Source of the DNA: Burkholderiales bacterium
GTDB taxonomy: Bacteria; Pseudomonadota; Gammaproteobacteria; Burkholderiales; Burkholderiaceae_C
NCBI GenBank assembly: GCA_021414305.1
Contig: JAIOOS010000010.1
Location: 124,001-188,000, forward strand
Reading direction: 5' to 3'
Length of the DNA stretch: 64,000 nt
Each line of letters starts with the position of its first letter. The stretch's first letter is position 1. Positions 53,901-62,865 of the stretch are shown piece by piece. The notes below the pieces were generated by a model, which saw only the letters and a list, made by a program, of their open reading frames with translations, was not told the DNA's origin and did not search any database. The position numbers and the translations under genes are program-made.

Positions 53901-54446
53901 TCAGTCGTCCGGGAAACAGGTGCCGTCCTGGAGGAAGTAGCCCGCCGGACACGATTCCGACTTCTTCGGCTTCTTCACCTTGTTCAGGGTGTTGGCACCG
54001 ATCGAGGCGAGCCAGCCCTTGTTGAACAGGTAGTCGACGTTGCCGTTGATGTACGGACCCTGGACGCCGCCGTTGAGCAGGAACGCCTCGTGCGCACCCG
54101 AGAAGCCGAGCCCGAGCTCGCCCTGCACGTCGCGCTCGCCCTTGAGGTACTTCGCCCGCACCTCGCCGAACCCCATCGGTGCGCCGCTCAGGACCCAGGT
54201 CGCCTCGACCTTCCAGCCTTCGACGTTGCTGTTCGACTTGACCTTGGCGTCCCGATAGCCGAGCACTGCCGTGGCGCCGTTGCGCACGCCGAAGTTCCAG
54301 TTGATTCCGGCATAGACGGTGTTGTCGTTCCGGCTCTTCTTGTCGATGGTCGGCGGCAATGTACCGCCGCCTTTGCCGGCATGCGCCGGCAGCGCCAGCG
54401 CGAACGCGGCCAGCGCGAACAGCACGCCATGAATGATCTTTCGCAT
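53901..54446 (-). CDS. Secreted beta-barrel-like protein
   Basis: 181 aa with signal peptide (MRKIIHGVLFALAAFALALPAHA). The mature part has alternating strands with glycine turns (VYAGINWNFGVRNGATAVLGY, KVEATWVLSG, GELGLGFSGAH, LLNGGVQGPYINGNVDYLF), consistent with an outer-membrane barrel. It ends CPAGYFLQDGTCFPDD, a Cys pair that may form a disulfide. No family name was recognised. Confidence 0.78.
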   Translation of the reverse strand: MRKIIHGVLFALAAFALALPAHAGKGGGTLPPTIDKKSRNDNTVYAGINWNFGVRNGATAVLGYRDAKVKSNSNVEGWKVEATWVLSGAPMGFGEVRAKYLKGERDVQGELGLGFSGAHEAFLLNGGVQGPYINGNVDYLFNKGWLASIGANTLNKVKKPKKSESCPAGYFLQDGTCFPDD

Positions 54447-54576
54447 CGGTGGTCTCCGTTGTTGTTCAGTCAGTCTTCAGGAAACCCGGTTCGGCGAGCG
54501 CACCGACGCGGGCCGCACAATTCTGGGGCGCGCGTTTGCCCGGGCCAAGCCCGCATTCGGGCCATAGGGTTTCTCC

Positions 54577-56211
54577 TCAGACCATCCGGTCGACGGCCCG
54601 CAGCGCCAGCGCCTGGATCGTCAGCGATGGCGCCTCGCCGCCGCCCGAGCTCGGGAACACGCTCGCGTCGCAGATCCAGAGGTTGGCCACGCCGTGGACG
54701 CGCAGATCCCGGTCGACCACCGAGCTGCGCGGGTCGGCGCCCATGCGGCATGAACCAAAAACGTGCGCCGAGGAAAAGGCGTCGTAGGTGCCGTACTCCT
54801 CGACGAGGGTGGTCGCGCCGCTCGCCTTCAGGAGCCCCCGCGCCGCCGCCGCCATCGCCTGCAGGCGCCTGACGTTCATCGCGTCGACGAAGGAATGGAT
54901 CCGCGCCAGGGGTCGGCCGAAGCCGTCCTTCTCTTTCGGATCGAGGTCGATCTTCGAGCCCTCGTGCGGCAGGCTCTCGCCGACCGCGCCGACGGCGATC
55001 AGGCTGCCCACCGCGCGGCGCATCTTCTCCTTGTGCGCCCGGCCCCAGCCGGGCACCGCGCGCTGCGCATGGGCGATCGCGCCCATCATGTCGGCCTCGT
55101 GGATCGCGGCGCTGAGGCGAAAGCCGCCGATCACGCCGGGAATCGCGTCGGGGCGGTTCCTGTCCCAGCTGATCGCGTCGGCCGGCAGGCCGCCGAAGCT
55201 GAGCAACGGCTCGCCGGCGTCGGCGATGCTCGTCCAGGCGACGCTTTCGAGGAAGTTGCGGCCGACCTGCGCGCTCGCCAGGCCGCGCTGGAGCAGCAGC
55301 ACGCGCGGCGTTTCGACCGCGCCGCAGGCGAGCACCAGGCGCGGCGTGACGATGCGCTGCACCCGCTTCGACGCATCGGCGATCTCGATCGCCTCGACCC
55401 GCCGGTCGGCGCCGACGACGATGCGCAGCAGCGTGTGGCCGGGCCGGATCTCGCAACGGCCGCTGGCCCGCGCCTTGGCGATGAAGGTGACGTCGGCCGA
55501 GCCCTTGTCGCGCCGCGGGCAGCCGTGGGTGCAGCCGCCGCAGTAGTTGCACGAAGGCCGGCCGTCGTACACGGCAGACAGCGCCGCGCGCGGATTCGCC
55601 TGCCAGGCGATCTTCAGCGCCGCGGCACCGCGCGCCAGCCGGCGCGACGCGCGCGAGAGCGGATGCGCGGCCAGCGGATACGGCGCGCTGCGCCAGCGAT
55701 CGCCAACGTCGGCCGGGCCGGCGACGCCGAGCAGCCGCTCGATCTCGACGTACAGCGGCTCGAGCTCGTCGTAGCTCACCGGCCAGTCGGCGGCGACGCC
55801 GAAGCGGCTCTTCATCTTCATCGCCGCCGGGTTCATGCGATGCGCCTCGCCGACGAAGTGAAGCGTGCTGCCGCCGATGCCGCGCACGTGGTGATAGCCG
55901 GCGCCGGAAGCGACGCGCCGGTCGCCGCGGTTGGTGCGGCCCTGCACCAGGCTCCACGAGCGCAGGTCGGCGAGCTTCGGGTCCAGCGCCTGCATCGGCG
56001 CGAAGGTGAATTCGCCTTCGCTGCCCGGCTTGTGGCGAAAGCGCTGCTTCTCCCAGTCGGGCTGGTCGAGGCCGTAGTCGCGCTCGGGGTCGAAGGCCGG
56101 GCCGGCATCGACGAGCAGGACCTTCCAGCCGCGCTGCGTCATCCGCCAGGCGGTCGCCGCGCCGCCGGCGCCGGCGCCGACGACGACGGCGTCGTAGGGA
56201 CCTTCGGCCAT
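54577..56211 (-). CDS. GMC family oxidoreductase (membrane-bound sugar/alcohol dehydrogenase large subunit)
   Basis: 544-residue flavoprotein. FAD site VVVGAGAGGAATA (10-22), cysteine cluster NYCGGCTHGCPRRDKGS as in gluconate and sorbitol dehydrogenase large subunits, and catalytic His in SAHVFGSCRMG with ANLWICDASVFPSSGGG near the end. It follows the small-subunit gene by 15 bp, which fits the gluconate 2-dehydrogenase-type complex. The cytochrome subunit is not in view. Substrate unknown. Confidence 0.9.
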   Translation of the reverse strand: MAEGPYDAVVVGAGAGGAATAWRMTQRGWKVLLVDAGPAFDPERDYGLDQPDWEKQRFRHKPGSEGEFTFAPMQALDPKLADLRSWSLVQGRTNRGDRRVASGAGYHHVRGIGGSTLHFVGEAHRMNPAAMKMKSRFGVAADWPVSYDELEPLYVEIERLLGVAGPADVGDRWRSAPYPLAAHPLSRASRRLARGAAALKIAWQANPRAALSAVYDGRPSCNYCGGCTHGCPRRDKGSADVTFIAKARASGRCEIRPGHTLLRIVVGADRRVEAIEIADASKRVQRIVTPRLVLACGAVETPRVLLLQRGLASAQVGRNFLESVAWTSIADAGEPLLSFGGLPADAISWDRNRPDAIPGVIGGFRLSAAIHEADMMGAIAHAQRAVPGWGRAHKEKMRRAVGSLIAVGAVGESLPHEGSKIDLDPKEKDGFGRPLARIHSFVDAMNVRRLQAMAAAARGLLKASGATTLVEEYGTYDAFSSAHVFGSCRMGADPRSSVVDRDLRVHGVANLWICDASVFPSSGGGEAPSLTIQALALRAVDRMV

Positions 56212-56226
56212 CGCTTCCAGCCGGTC

Positions 56227-56748
56227 CTAGCGCACCGCGTCGAAGAAGCCGAGCGGCTGCGGCGGCCGGTCGAGCGCGAGGCCGCGCCAGGACATCGGCT
56301 GCACGTAGTAGTCGGCCATCACGGTGTTGCGCATGACGACGAAGAAGCGCCCGGCCGGCGACTCCCACGGCATCGCCTGCATCCGCTCGAGCGCTGCATG
56401 GCGAACGGGTTCCGCCGCGGCAGCGAAGTCGCCCTTGCATTCGCCATCGAGCCAGGCGCAGCCGGCGGCGAGCAGCCGCTCGGCCAGCGGCTGGCCGGCG
56501 ATGTCGCCGAGGATCGCCTTCGGCACGCCGAGCGCCGAGGCCGCGGGCGTGAGCGCGTCGGCCGGAACGAGCGTGTCGCAGAAGGCGACGAAGGTGCGGG
56601 CGATGCGCTCGCCTTCGGCCTCGCCGGCGGCGGCGAGCGCGGGCAGGTCGGTGCATGCGAACGCCACGCCCAGGGCCACGCGCCGGACGGCGCGACGGCG
56701 CTCGACCGACTGCGGCACATCGTCGATCGGCAGGGGTGAAAAATCCAT
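56227..56748 (-). CDS. Gluconate 2-dehydrogenase subunit 3-like protein
   Basis: 173 aa, helical, with a leader-like segment containing ERRRAVRRVALGVAF that could be a Tat-type export signal for the complex. The GPA-type part includes FVAFCDTLVPADALTPAAS, LGDIAGQPLAERLL and FFVVMRNTVMADYYVQPM, as in subunit 3 of gluconate dehydrogenases. It is encoded between the antiporter and the GMC subunit. Its export would carry the GMC partner, which lacks its own signal. Confidence 0.85.
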   Translation of the reverse strand: MDFSPLPIDDVPQSVERRRAVRRVALGVAFACTDLPALAAAGEAEGERIARTFVAFCDTLVPADALTPAASALGVPKAILGDIAGQPLAERLLAAGCAWLDGECKGDFAAAAEPVRHAALERMQAMPWESPAGRFFVVMRNTVMADYYVQPMSWRGLALDRPPQPLGFFDAVR

Positions 56749-56762
56749 CGCGGCGATGATAG

Positions 56763-58139
56763 TCAGGCCCTCGCCCCGCTCCGCTTCCTGCGCTCGTAGA
56801 AGGCCATCAGCGGCGTCACGGAGATGCCGTGGACGACGATCGACACCACCACCGTCGAGAACACGATCGCGCCGAGGTTGGCGGCGAGCGCGCGGTCCAG
56901 GCCATGGTTGGTCGCGTACATCAGGTAGTAGAGCGAGCCGATGCCGCGGATGCCGAACCAGCCGATCAAGCCGCGCTGCGAGCCCGAAGTGCGGGAGCGG
57001 AACAGGCCGACCGCGACCGAGACCGGCCTGATCACGAGCAGCAGCGCGGCGATGAAGCCCCACGACGCGAGCCGCCACTCCACCGCCCACAGCAGCATCC
57101 CCACCGCCATCACGGCGGCGACCTCGCCGATGCGCTCGATCTGCTCGTTGAAGGCGAGCATGGCGTGGGCCATGAACGCGGGCGCGTGCTTCGGGTCGGT
57201 CGCCACCTGCTCGGCATGCGAGGCGTCCGGGTCGGCGTGCGCCTCGGCGGCGATCTCGGCCGAGCGGCGGCGCCGCACCGCGCCCTTGCTCGCGGCGTCG
57301 ACCCACCCGCTGCCGGGCGCCTTCGTCGAGGCCCGCTGCTCCAGACGGCGCAGCGCCACGCCGGCGGCGAACACGGCGAGAAAGCCGTAGGCGTGCGCCA
57401 GGCTGGCCGCGCCGTAGGCCAGGCCGACGAGGCCGAGGGCGAGGAAGTTGTCGAGGCCGACCGCCTCCTTGTGGGTGCGACGCAGGTAGAGCACGAGCTG
57501 GCCGACGGCAGTGCCGAGCACCGCGCCGATGACGACCCCGCCGCTCACCGCCCAGAGCACGTCGACCGCGAGCCAGCGCCAGCCGCCGGCGCCGATGTCG
57601 TGCAGCCCGAGCAGGCCGAGGCCGAGCAGCACCAGCGGGAAGGCGGTGCCGTCGTTCAGCCCGGCCTCGCCGGTGAGCGCGAAGCGGAGGCGATCGCGGT
57701 CGCCGGGCTCGGCCACCTGCACGTCGGAGGCGAGCACCGGATCGGTCGGCGCGAGGATGCCGCCGAGAAGGATGGCCGCGCCCAGAGGCAGGCCGAGCGC
57801 GAGCACGCCCACGCCGGCGATCAGCGCCACGGTCACGAGCATGGCGATGATCGCCAGGCGCAGCGGCAGCAGCCAGCGGCCGTCGCTCAGGCCGGTGCTC
57901 ATCTTCAGCCCCGAGCCGAACAGCGAGAGCAGGACCACGATTTCGGCGAGCTGCTCGAGCGCCTTGGCATGCGAGCCGGGCGAAAGCGAGGTCCAGCCGA
58001 GCCAGAGCGGGCTGACTGCGGCCCCGACCAGCAGGTACAGCATCGAGGTGCTGAGCGGCAGCCGCGCGAGCAGCGAATCGCCGAGCGCCATGACGATCAG
58101 CAACAGGCCGACGACGGCCGACCAGGCGGCGATTTCCAT
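56763..58139 (-). CDS. CPA-type Na+:H+ antiporter
   Basis: 458 aa, about twelve hydrophobic helices, with NHE/CPA1 features: GAILLGGILAPTDPVLASDVQV (the Asp-containing crossing helix) and GEAGLNDGTAFPLVLLGL. A charged cytoplasmic loop of about 60 residues (KAPGSGWVDAASKGAVRRRR region) interrupts the later helices. First gene of the operon with the dehydrogenase subunits. A link between periplasmic acid production by the dehydrogenase and pH homeostasis is inference. Confidence 0.93.
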   Translation of the reverse strand: MEIAAWSAVVGLLLIVMALGDSLLARLPLSTSMLYLLVGAAVSPLWLGWTSLSPGSHAKALEQLAEIVVLLSLFGSGLKMSTGLSDGRWLLPLRLAIIAMLVTVALIAGVGVLALGLPLGAAILLGGILAPTDPVLASDVQVAEPGDRDRLRFALTGEAGLNDGTAFPLVLLGLGLLGLHDIGAGGWRWLAVDVLWAVSGGVVIGAVLGTAVGQLVLYLRRTHKEAVGLDNFLALGLVGLAYGAASLAHAYGFLAVFAAGVALRRLEQRASTKAPGSGWVDAASKGAVRRRRSAEIAAEAHADPDASHAEQVATDPKHAPAFMAHAMLAFNEQIERIGEVAAVMAVGMLLWAVEWRLASWGFIAALLLVIRPVSVAVGLFRSRTSGSQRGLIGWFGIRGIGSLYYLMYATNHGLDRALAANLGAIVFSTVVVSIVVHGISVTPLMAFYERRKRSGARA

Positions 58140-58192
58140 GAGCTCCAGAGGATGCGCGAGGCGCGCTCCACCTTAGCAGAGGCGACGCGCGG

Positions 58193-59002
58193 TCAGGCCG
58201 TCCAGGACGCCGGGTCGATCGTGCCTCGTGCCTGGAACGCCGGGCGGCTGAACAGGTAGCCCTGCATCAGGCGCACGCCCGCGTCGTGGAGGAAGTCGCG
58301 CTCGGCGCAGGTCTCCACGCCCTCGCCGATGACGCGAATGCCGAGGTCCGCGCAGAGGCGCATGAGGTGACGGACGATGGCCTGGCGCGCCGGGTGGCGG
58401 TCGATGTCGCGGATCAGGGCCATGTCGAGCTTGATCAGGTCGGGCTGGAAGTCGGCGAGCAGCGTGAGTCCGGCAAAGCCGGCGCCGAAGTCGTCGATCG
58501 CGGTGAGGAAACCGCAACGCTTGTATTCGCGCATCACGTCGGCCAGCCAGGGTCCGTCGCTGATCCGTTCGCCCTCGGTGGCTTCGAAGATGATGCGGTC
58601 GAGCGGGAAGCCGTTGGCGCGCGCCGCCTCGAGGGTCGTGCGGATGCAGACCTCGGGCTTGTAGATCGCGTTCGGCAGGAAGTTGATCGAGAGCAGCTCG
58701 CGCAGGCCGAGCTGGGCCGCGCCCTTGATCGCCTTGACGCGGCACGCCTGGTCGAAGCGGTAGCGGTTCTGGTCGTTCACCTGCGCCAGCACGCTGCCCG
58801 CGCTCTCGCCGGCGGGGCCGCGCACCAGCGCTTCGTGGGCGAAGACCGTTCGGGTCGCGAGGTCGACGATCGGCTGGTAGGCGTAGCTGAACTTGAAGGC
58901 CAGGCCCTCGGCGTCGCCGCAGCCGGCGCATGGCGGGGCGCCCTCCTCGCGCAGGGGCATGAAGTCGGAAGCGTCGATAGAAGTCGAGCGGAGGGCGGCC
59001 AT
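58193..59002 (-). CDS. EAL-domain protein (c-di-GMP phosphodiesterase candidate)
   Basis: 269 aa. EAL motif at residues 57-59 (FAHEALVRG); other catalytic parts: INFLPNAIY, IIFEATEGERI, AIDDFGAGFAGL, LIKLDMALIRDID and VIGEGVET are all kept, so activity is plausible. A short N-terminal stretch has CAGC (25-28), perhaps a metal- or redox-binding pair. No sensory or GGDEF domain is fused. It converges with nothing and lies 96 bp from the divergent Bug gene. Confidence 0.92.
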   Translation of the reverse strand: MAALRSTSIDASDFMPLREEGAPPCAGCGDAEGLAFKFSYAYQPIVDLATRTVFAHEALVRGPAGESAGSVLAQVNDQNRYRFDQACRVKAIKGAAQLGLRELLSINFLPNAIYKPEVCIRTTLEAARANGFPLDRIIFEATEGERISDGPWLADVMREYKRCGFLTAIDDFGAGFAGLTLLADFQPDLIKLDMALIRDIDRHPARQAIVRHLMRLCADLGIRVIGEGVETCAERDFLHDAGVRLMQGYLFSRPAFQARGTIDPASWTA

Positions 59003-59097
59003 GGGTGTCGGGAAGGTCGGGGGCGGCGGCGGGCTACAGTCGTCCAGTCTGAGTCGCTCGCGACCAGCACGATCCGAAGATCAAACCGGGAGACACC

Positions 59098-60060
59098 ATG
59101 CACCTCTGCAGACGCCTTGCCCTGAGTGCCCTTCTGTGCGCGTTCGCCTTCGCCGCCCAGGCGCAGGTCGACAAGCCCGTCAGGATCGTCGTCGGCTTCG
59201 CCCCCGGCGGCTCGGCCGACATCGCCGCACGGCTGATCGCCGAGCGCATGAAAGACGAGCTGAAGCAGCCGGTGATCGTCGAGAACCGTCCCGGCGCGGG
59301 GGGCCGAATCGTCGCCGAGTCGATGAAGACCGCGCCCGCCGACGGCAGCGTGCTGATGCTGACGCCGGTGGTCGTGCCTGTGCTCGCGCCGCTGGTGTTC
59401 TCCAAGCTGCCCTACGACCCGGCGGTCGACTTCGCGCCGGTGGCGCACGTCGCCAACTTCCAGTTCGCGCTCGGGGTCAACGCCGCGCATCCGGCGAAGA
59501 ACGTGAAGGAGCTCGTCGCCTGGTACAAGGCCAACCCGGCCAAGGCCAACTTCGGCAGCCCGGCGCCGGGCAGCCTGCCGCACTTCTTCGGCCTGATGAT
59601 CGGCAAGGGCGCGGGCGTCGAGCTGATCCATGTGCCCTACAACGGCGGCGCGCCGATGATGAACGGCCTGATGGGCGACCAGGTCACCGCCGGCATCGAC
59701 ACCACCGTCGAGATGATCGAGCTGCATCGCGCCGGAAAGATCCGCATCCTCGGCACCTCGGGGGCGACACGCAGCCCGCTGCTGCCCGACGTGCCGACGC
59801 TGGTCGAATCGGGCCTTGCCGGCGTCGAGGGCACGGGCTGGTTCGCGGTCTATGCGCCGGCGAAAACGCCCGACGCCACGGTCCGCCAGCTCAACGCGGC
59901 GATCAACAAGGCGCTGGCCGCGCCCGAGGTGCGCGAGCGCTTCGGCAAGCTCGGCCTCGAGCCCACCGGCGGTAGCGCCGCCGACCTCGGCAAGCGCATG
60001 GCCGAGGACACGGCACGCTGGGGGCCGATCGTCAAGGCGTCGGGATTCAAGGCCGACTGA
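59098..60060 (+). CDS. Bug/TctC family tripartite tricarboxylate receptor
   Basis: 320 aa with signal peptide (to about residue 21). Family segments VDKPVRIVVGFAPGGSADIAAR, VIVENRPGAGGRIVAE and VPYNGGAPMMNGLMGDQV are present. No transporter or enzyme is coupled to it; it overlaps the DUF429 gene tail by 14 bp. Ligand unknown. Confidence 0.93.
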   Translation: MHLCRRLALSALLCAFAFAAQAQVDKPVRIVVGFAPGGSADIAARLIAERMKDELKQPVIVENRPGAGGRIVAESMKTAPADGSVLMLTPVVVPVLAPLVFSKLPYDPAVDFAPVAHVANFQFALGVNAAHPAKNVKELVAWYKANPAKANFGSPAPGSLPHFFGLMIGKGAGVELIHVPYNGGAPMMNGLMGDQVTAGIDTTVEMIELHRAGKIRILGTSGATRSPLLPDVPTLVESGLAGVEGTGWFAVYAPAKTPDATVRQLNAAINKALAAPEVRERFGKLGLEPTGGSAADLGKRMAEDTARWGPIVKASGFKAD

Positions 60061-60877
60061 GCGGCGCCGGCAGGGCGCTGACGATCCAGCCCTCGAGCGG
60101 GTCGACGCCTTCGGGCAGGCCCCAGCCCGGCCGCGCGGCCGCCCACGCCGCCTGCATCAGGCAGAGCACGGCGTCGAGCAGGTCGGCCGAGCCGTCGTCG
60201 AGCAGCGCGGCGCGTTGCGCGGGGCCCAGGGCCAGGCGGAGGCCGAGCCGGCTTTCGCCGCCTTCGAGCCGGCGCAGCAGCTCGGTCCGCGCCTCGCGCC
60301 GCGCGTTCGTCTGCATCGCCCGCGTGTCGCTCTTGTACGAACGGCGACCGATCAGCTCGCGCGCCAGCAGGCCCGGGTAGCCCTCGAGGGCCACCCGCCC
60401 GGGGTCGCCGGGGTGCAGCGTCGCGATCTGCACGCCGGCGTCGAGCAGGAGGCCGATGCCCGCATGCAGCATGAACGCCACCGGCGGGTTCACCCATTTC
60501 ATCGAGGGCGACGCGGTCGAGTACGTGTCGCAGGCGCGGTGCGCGAACTTGTTGCCGACCGGCCGCGCGGCGCAGAACGCCTGGAAGGCGGTGCGGATCT
60601 CGGCCCGCGACCGGCCGGTGTAGTCGCGCATCAACGGCAGCCACTCGCGCGGCCAGCCGAGCGACTCGACCAGCTCGCGCGGCAGGCCGAACGGAAAGTC
60701 GAAGGCGGCGAGCCAGGGGCCCGGCGATCGCAGCCAGCCGGAGAACGAGGCGAAGTCGGCATGGGCGACGACCGCGTCGAGCGCGACCACCGCCTCGCCG
60801 CGCATCGAGCCGAGCGCCACCGTGATCGCCTTTCGCCGCGAAGGTGCGCTGGTGAAGTCGACGCCGGCGAGCTGCAT
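60047..60877 (-). CDS. DUF429-like nuclease-fold protein
   Basis: 276 aa. MQLAGVDFTSAPSRRKAITVAL, LAAFDFPFGLPREL and HPGDPGRVALEGYPGLLARELI with RRSYKSDTR match DUF429, thought to have an RNase H-like fold. The acidic residues in VDFT and FDFP could bind metal. ATG at 60877 is preferred, since upstream open frame has no similarity. It follows the EamA gene by 4 bp and so may be coupled. Confidence 0.85.
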   Translation of the reverse strand: MQLAGVDFTSAPSRRKAITVALGSMRGEAVVALDAVVAHADFASFSGWLRSPGPWLAAFDFPFGLPRELVESLGWPREWLPLMRDYTGRSRAEIRTAFQAFCAARPVGNKFAHRACDTYSTASPSMKWVNPPVAFMLHAGIGLLLDAGVQIATLHPGDPGRVALEGYPGLLARELIGRRSYKSDTRAMQTNARREARTELLRRLEGGESRLGLRLALGPAQRAALLDDGSADLLDAVLCLMQAAWAAARPGWGLPEGVDPLEGWIVSALPAPLSRP

Positions 60878-60881
60878 GCGC

Positions 60882-61763
60882 TCAGCCCAGCGCGAGCGCA
60901 CCGACACCGGCGGCGATGCAACCCGCCCCCAGCAGGCGGAGCGTGCGGTCGCCTTCGCCGAGCAGCCGGCCGCCGATCAGCGCCGCGAACAGCATCGAGA
61001 CCTCGCGTGCCGGCGCGACGTGGCTGATCGGCGCCAGCCGCATCGCGTACAGCACCAGCACGTAGCCGAGGGGCCCGAGCACGGCGACGACCAGCGCCGC
61101 CCGCCACTGCGTGCGGCAGCACTCGGCGAAGCCGCGCCGGTCGCGCAGCGCGGCCGGCAGCAGGAAGGGCAGGCGAAACACGTTGCCGACGTAGTCGACC
61201 AGGATCGGCGAGAGCAGCAGCACCTTGACCGCGTAGCCGTCGATCAGGGTGTAGCCGGCGATCAGCGCGCCGGTCGCCGCGCCCCAGCCGATGCCGGCGC
61301 GCACCCGCGCGCGTTGCCACGGGTCGTGCGCCTTGGCCCACAGACCCGGACCGCCGGCGACGAAGAACACGCCGATCGCCACGCCGGCGACGCCGCACGC
61401 GGCCACCGCGCTCATCGCCTCGCCGAGCCAGACCAGCGCGCCCAGGGTCGCGAGCAGCGGCCCGGTGCCGCGCGCCACCGGGTAGACGACGGTGAGGTCG
61501 GAGAGCCGGTAGCCGCGCAGCAGGGTCGTGAAGTAGAAGACGTGGACGATCGCGCTCGCGAGCAGGACGGCCCACTCGAGCCGGCCCCAGTGCGGCAGCG
61601 CGTCCCATGCCGCCCAGACGCCGAGCGGCGCCCACACGACCACGAGGAACAGCGCGGCGATCAGGGCGAAGCGGGCGTCGCCGCCGGTGCGCTTGGCGAC
61701 GACGTTCCAGAGCGCATGCAGCAGTGCGGCGAAGAGGACGAGGCCCAGGGCCGTGGCCGACAT
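60882..61763 (-). CDS. EamA/DMT family transporter
   Basis: 293 aa with ten hydrophobic helices in two similar halves. Signatures: ALWNVVAKRTGGD in helix one and PVARGTGPLLATLGALVWLGE in the first EamA repeat; APAREVSMLFAALIGGRLLGE in the second. Exporter or importer of small metabolites; specificity unknown. Same operon as the DUF429 gene. Confidence 0.92.
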   Translation of the reverse strand: MSATALGLVLFAALLHALWNVVAKRTGGDARFALIAALFLVVVWAPLGVWAAWDALPHWGRLEWAVLLASAIVHVFYFTTLLRGYRLSDLTVVYPVARGTGPLLATLGALVWLGEAMSAVAACGVAGVAIGVFFVAGGPGLWAKAHDPWQRARVRAGIGWGAATGALIAGYTLIDGYAVKVLLLSPILVDYVGNVFRLPFLLPAALRDRRGFAECCRTQWRAALVVAVLGPLGYVLVLYAMRLAPISHVAPAREVSMLFAALIGGRLLGEGDRTLRLLGAGCIAAGVGALALG

Positions 61764-61826
61764 GCGGTCGATTGTCGCCAGTGGCCGGCAACGGGATGTC
61801 GCCTGCGCGTCGCCGACAATCGGGCG

Positions 61827-62861
61827 ATGAATCCGATCCTGGTCGAAGCGATGCGCGGCGGCATCCGCGAATCGGCGCATCGCGGCGCGATCGCCGTGGT
61901 CGGCCCCGACGGCGCGCCGGTCGCCGTGCTCGGCGACATCGAGCGGCCCATCTTTCCGCGCTCGGCGGTGAAGGTGCTGCAGGCCCTGCCGCTCGTGGCC
62001 AGCGGCGCCGCCGACCAGCTCGGCCTCGGCGACGAGGAGCTCGCGGTCGCCTGCGCCTCGCACAACGGCGAGCCCGAGCACACCGCGGTCGTCGCCCGCA
62101 TGCTGGCCCGTGCCGGGCTCGACCCCGCGGCGCTCGAATGCGGCACGCACTGGCCTTACCGCGAACCGATCCAGCGGCAGATGGCGGCGGCGGGCATCGC
62201 TCCGAGCGCGCTGCACAACAACTGCTCGGGCAAGCACGCGGGCTTTCTCTGCGTCGCCTGCCGCCTGGTCGAAGGCGCCGACCTGCGCCGCTTCGCGAAG
62301 GGCTACGTCGGCCCGGAGCATCCTGTGATGCAGGGCGTGACGGCGGCGCTGCAGGCCGCGACCGGCTACGACCTCTCGCGCACGGCGCGCGGCACCGACG
62401 GCTGCTCGATCCCCACCTACGCGATCCCGCTGCGCCATCTCGCGCATGCCTTCGCCCGCGTCGGCAGCGGCGTCGGCCTCGCCCCGGCGCATGCAGAGGC
62501 GGCCCGGCGGCTGCGCGGCGCGGTCGCGCGCCATCCGTTCATGGTCGGCGGCACCGGCCGCTTCGACACCCGGGTGATGGAGCGCCTGGGCGAGCGCGTG
62601 TTCTGCAAGGTCGGCGCCGAAGGCGTGTTCTGCGCCGCGTTTCCCGAGCGCGGGCTCGGCGTCGCGATCAAGGTCGACGACGGCAACAACGCCCGCGCCG
62701 CCGAGGTGGCGATGGCCGCGGTCATCGAGGCCTTTCTCGGCCTCGACGCGGCCGAGAAAGGCTTCATGCGCGAGCTGAGCGACGTGACCTTGAGCAACTG
62801 GAACGGCATCGAGGTCGGCGCGCTGCGCGCCAGCGACGAGCTGCGCCGCCTGGGACTCTGA
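61827..62861 (+). CDS. Rhizobium etli-type L-asparaginase (ReAV family)
   Basis: 344 aa. The unusual active site of this asparaginase class is complete: Ser46 and Lys49 in PRSAVK, Cys132, Lys135 and His136 in NNCSGKHAGF, Cys192 in GTDGCSIPTY and Cys268 in EGVFCAAF. It hydrolyses asparagine to aspartate in the cytoplasm and is not related to type I/II enzymes. ATG at 61827 fits length and similarity. Confidence 0.93.
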   Translation: MNPILVEAMRGGIRESAHRGAIAVVGPDGAPVAVLGDIERPIFPRSAVKVLQALPLVASGAADQLGLGDEELAVACASHNGEPEHTAVVARMLARAGLDPAALECGTHWPYREPIQRQMAAAGIAPSALHNNCSGKHAGFLCVACRLVEGADLRRFAKGYVGPEHPVMQGVTAALQAATGYDLSRTARGTDGCSIPTYAIPLRHLAHAFARVGSGVGLAPAHAEAARRLRGAVARHPFMVGGTGRFDTRVMERLGERVFCKVGAEGVFCAAFPERGLGVAIKVDDGNNARAAEVAMAAVIEAFLGLDAAEKGFMRELSDVTLSNWNGIEVGALRASDELRRLGL

Positions 62862-62865
62862 GAAG

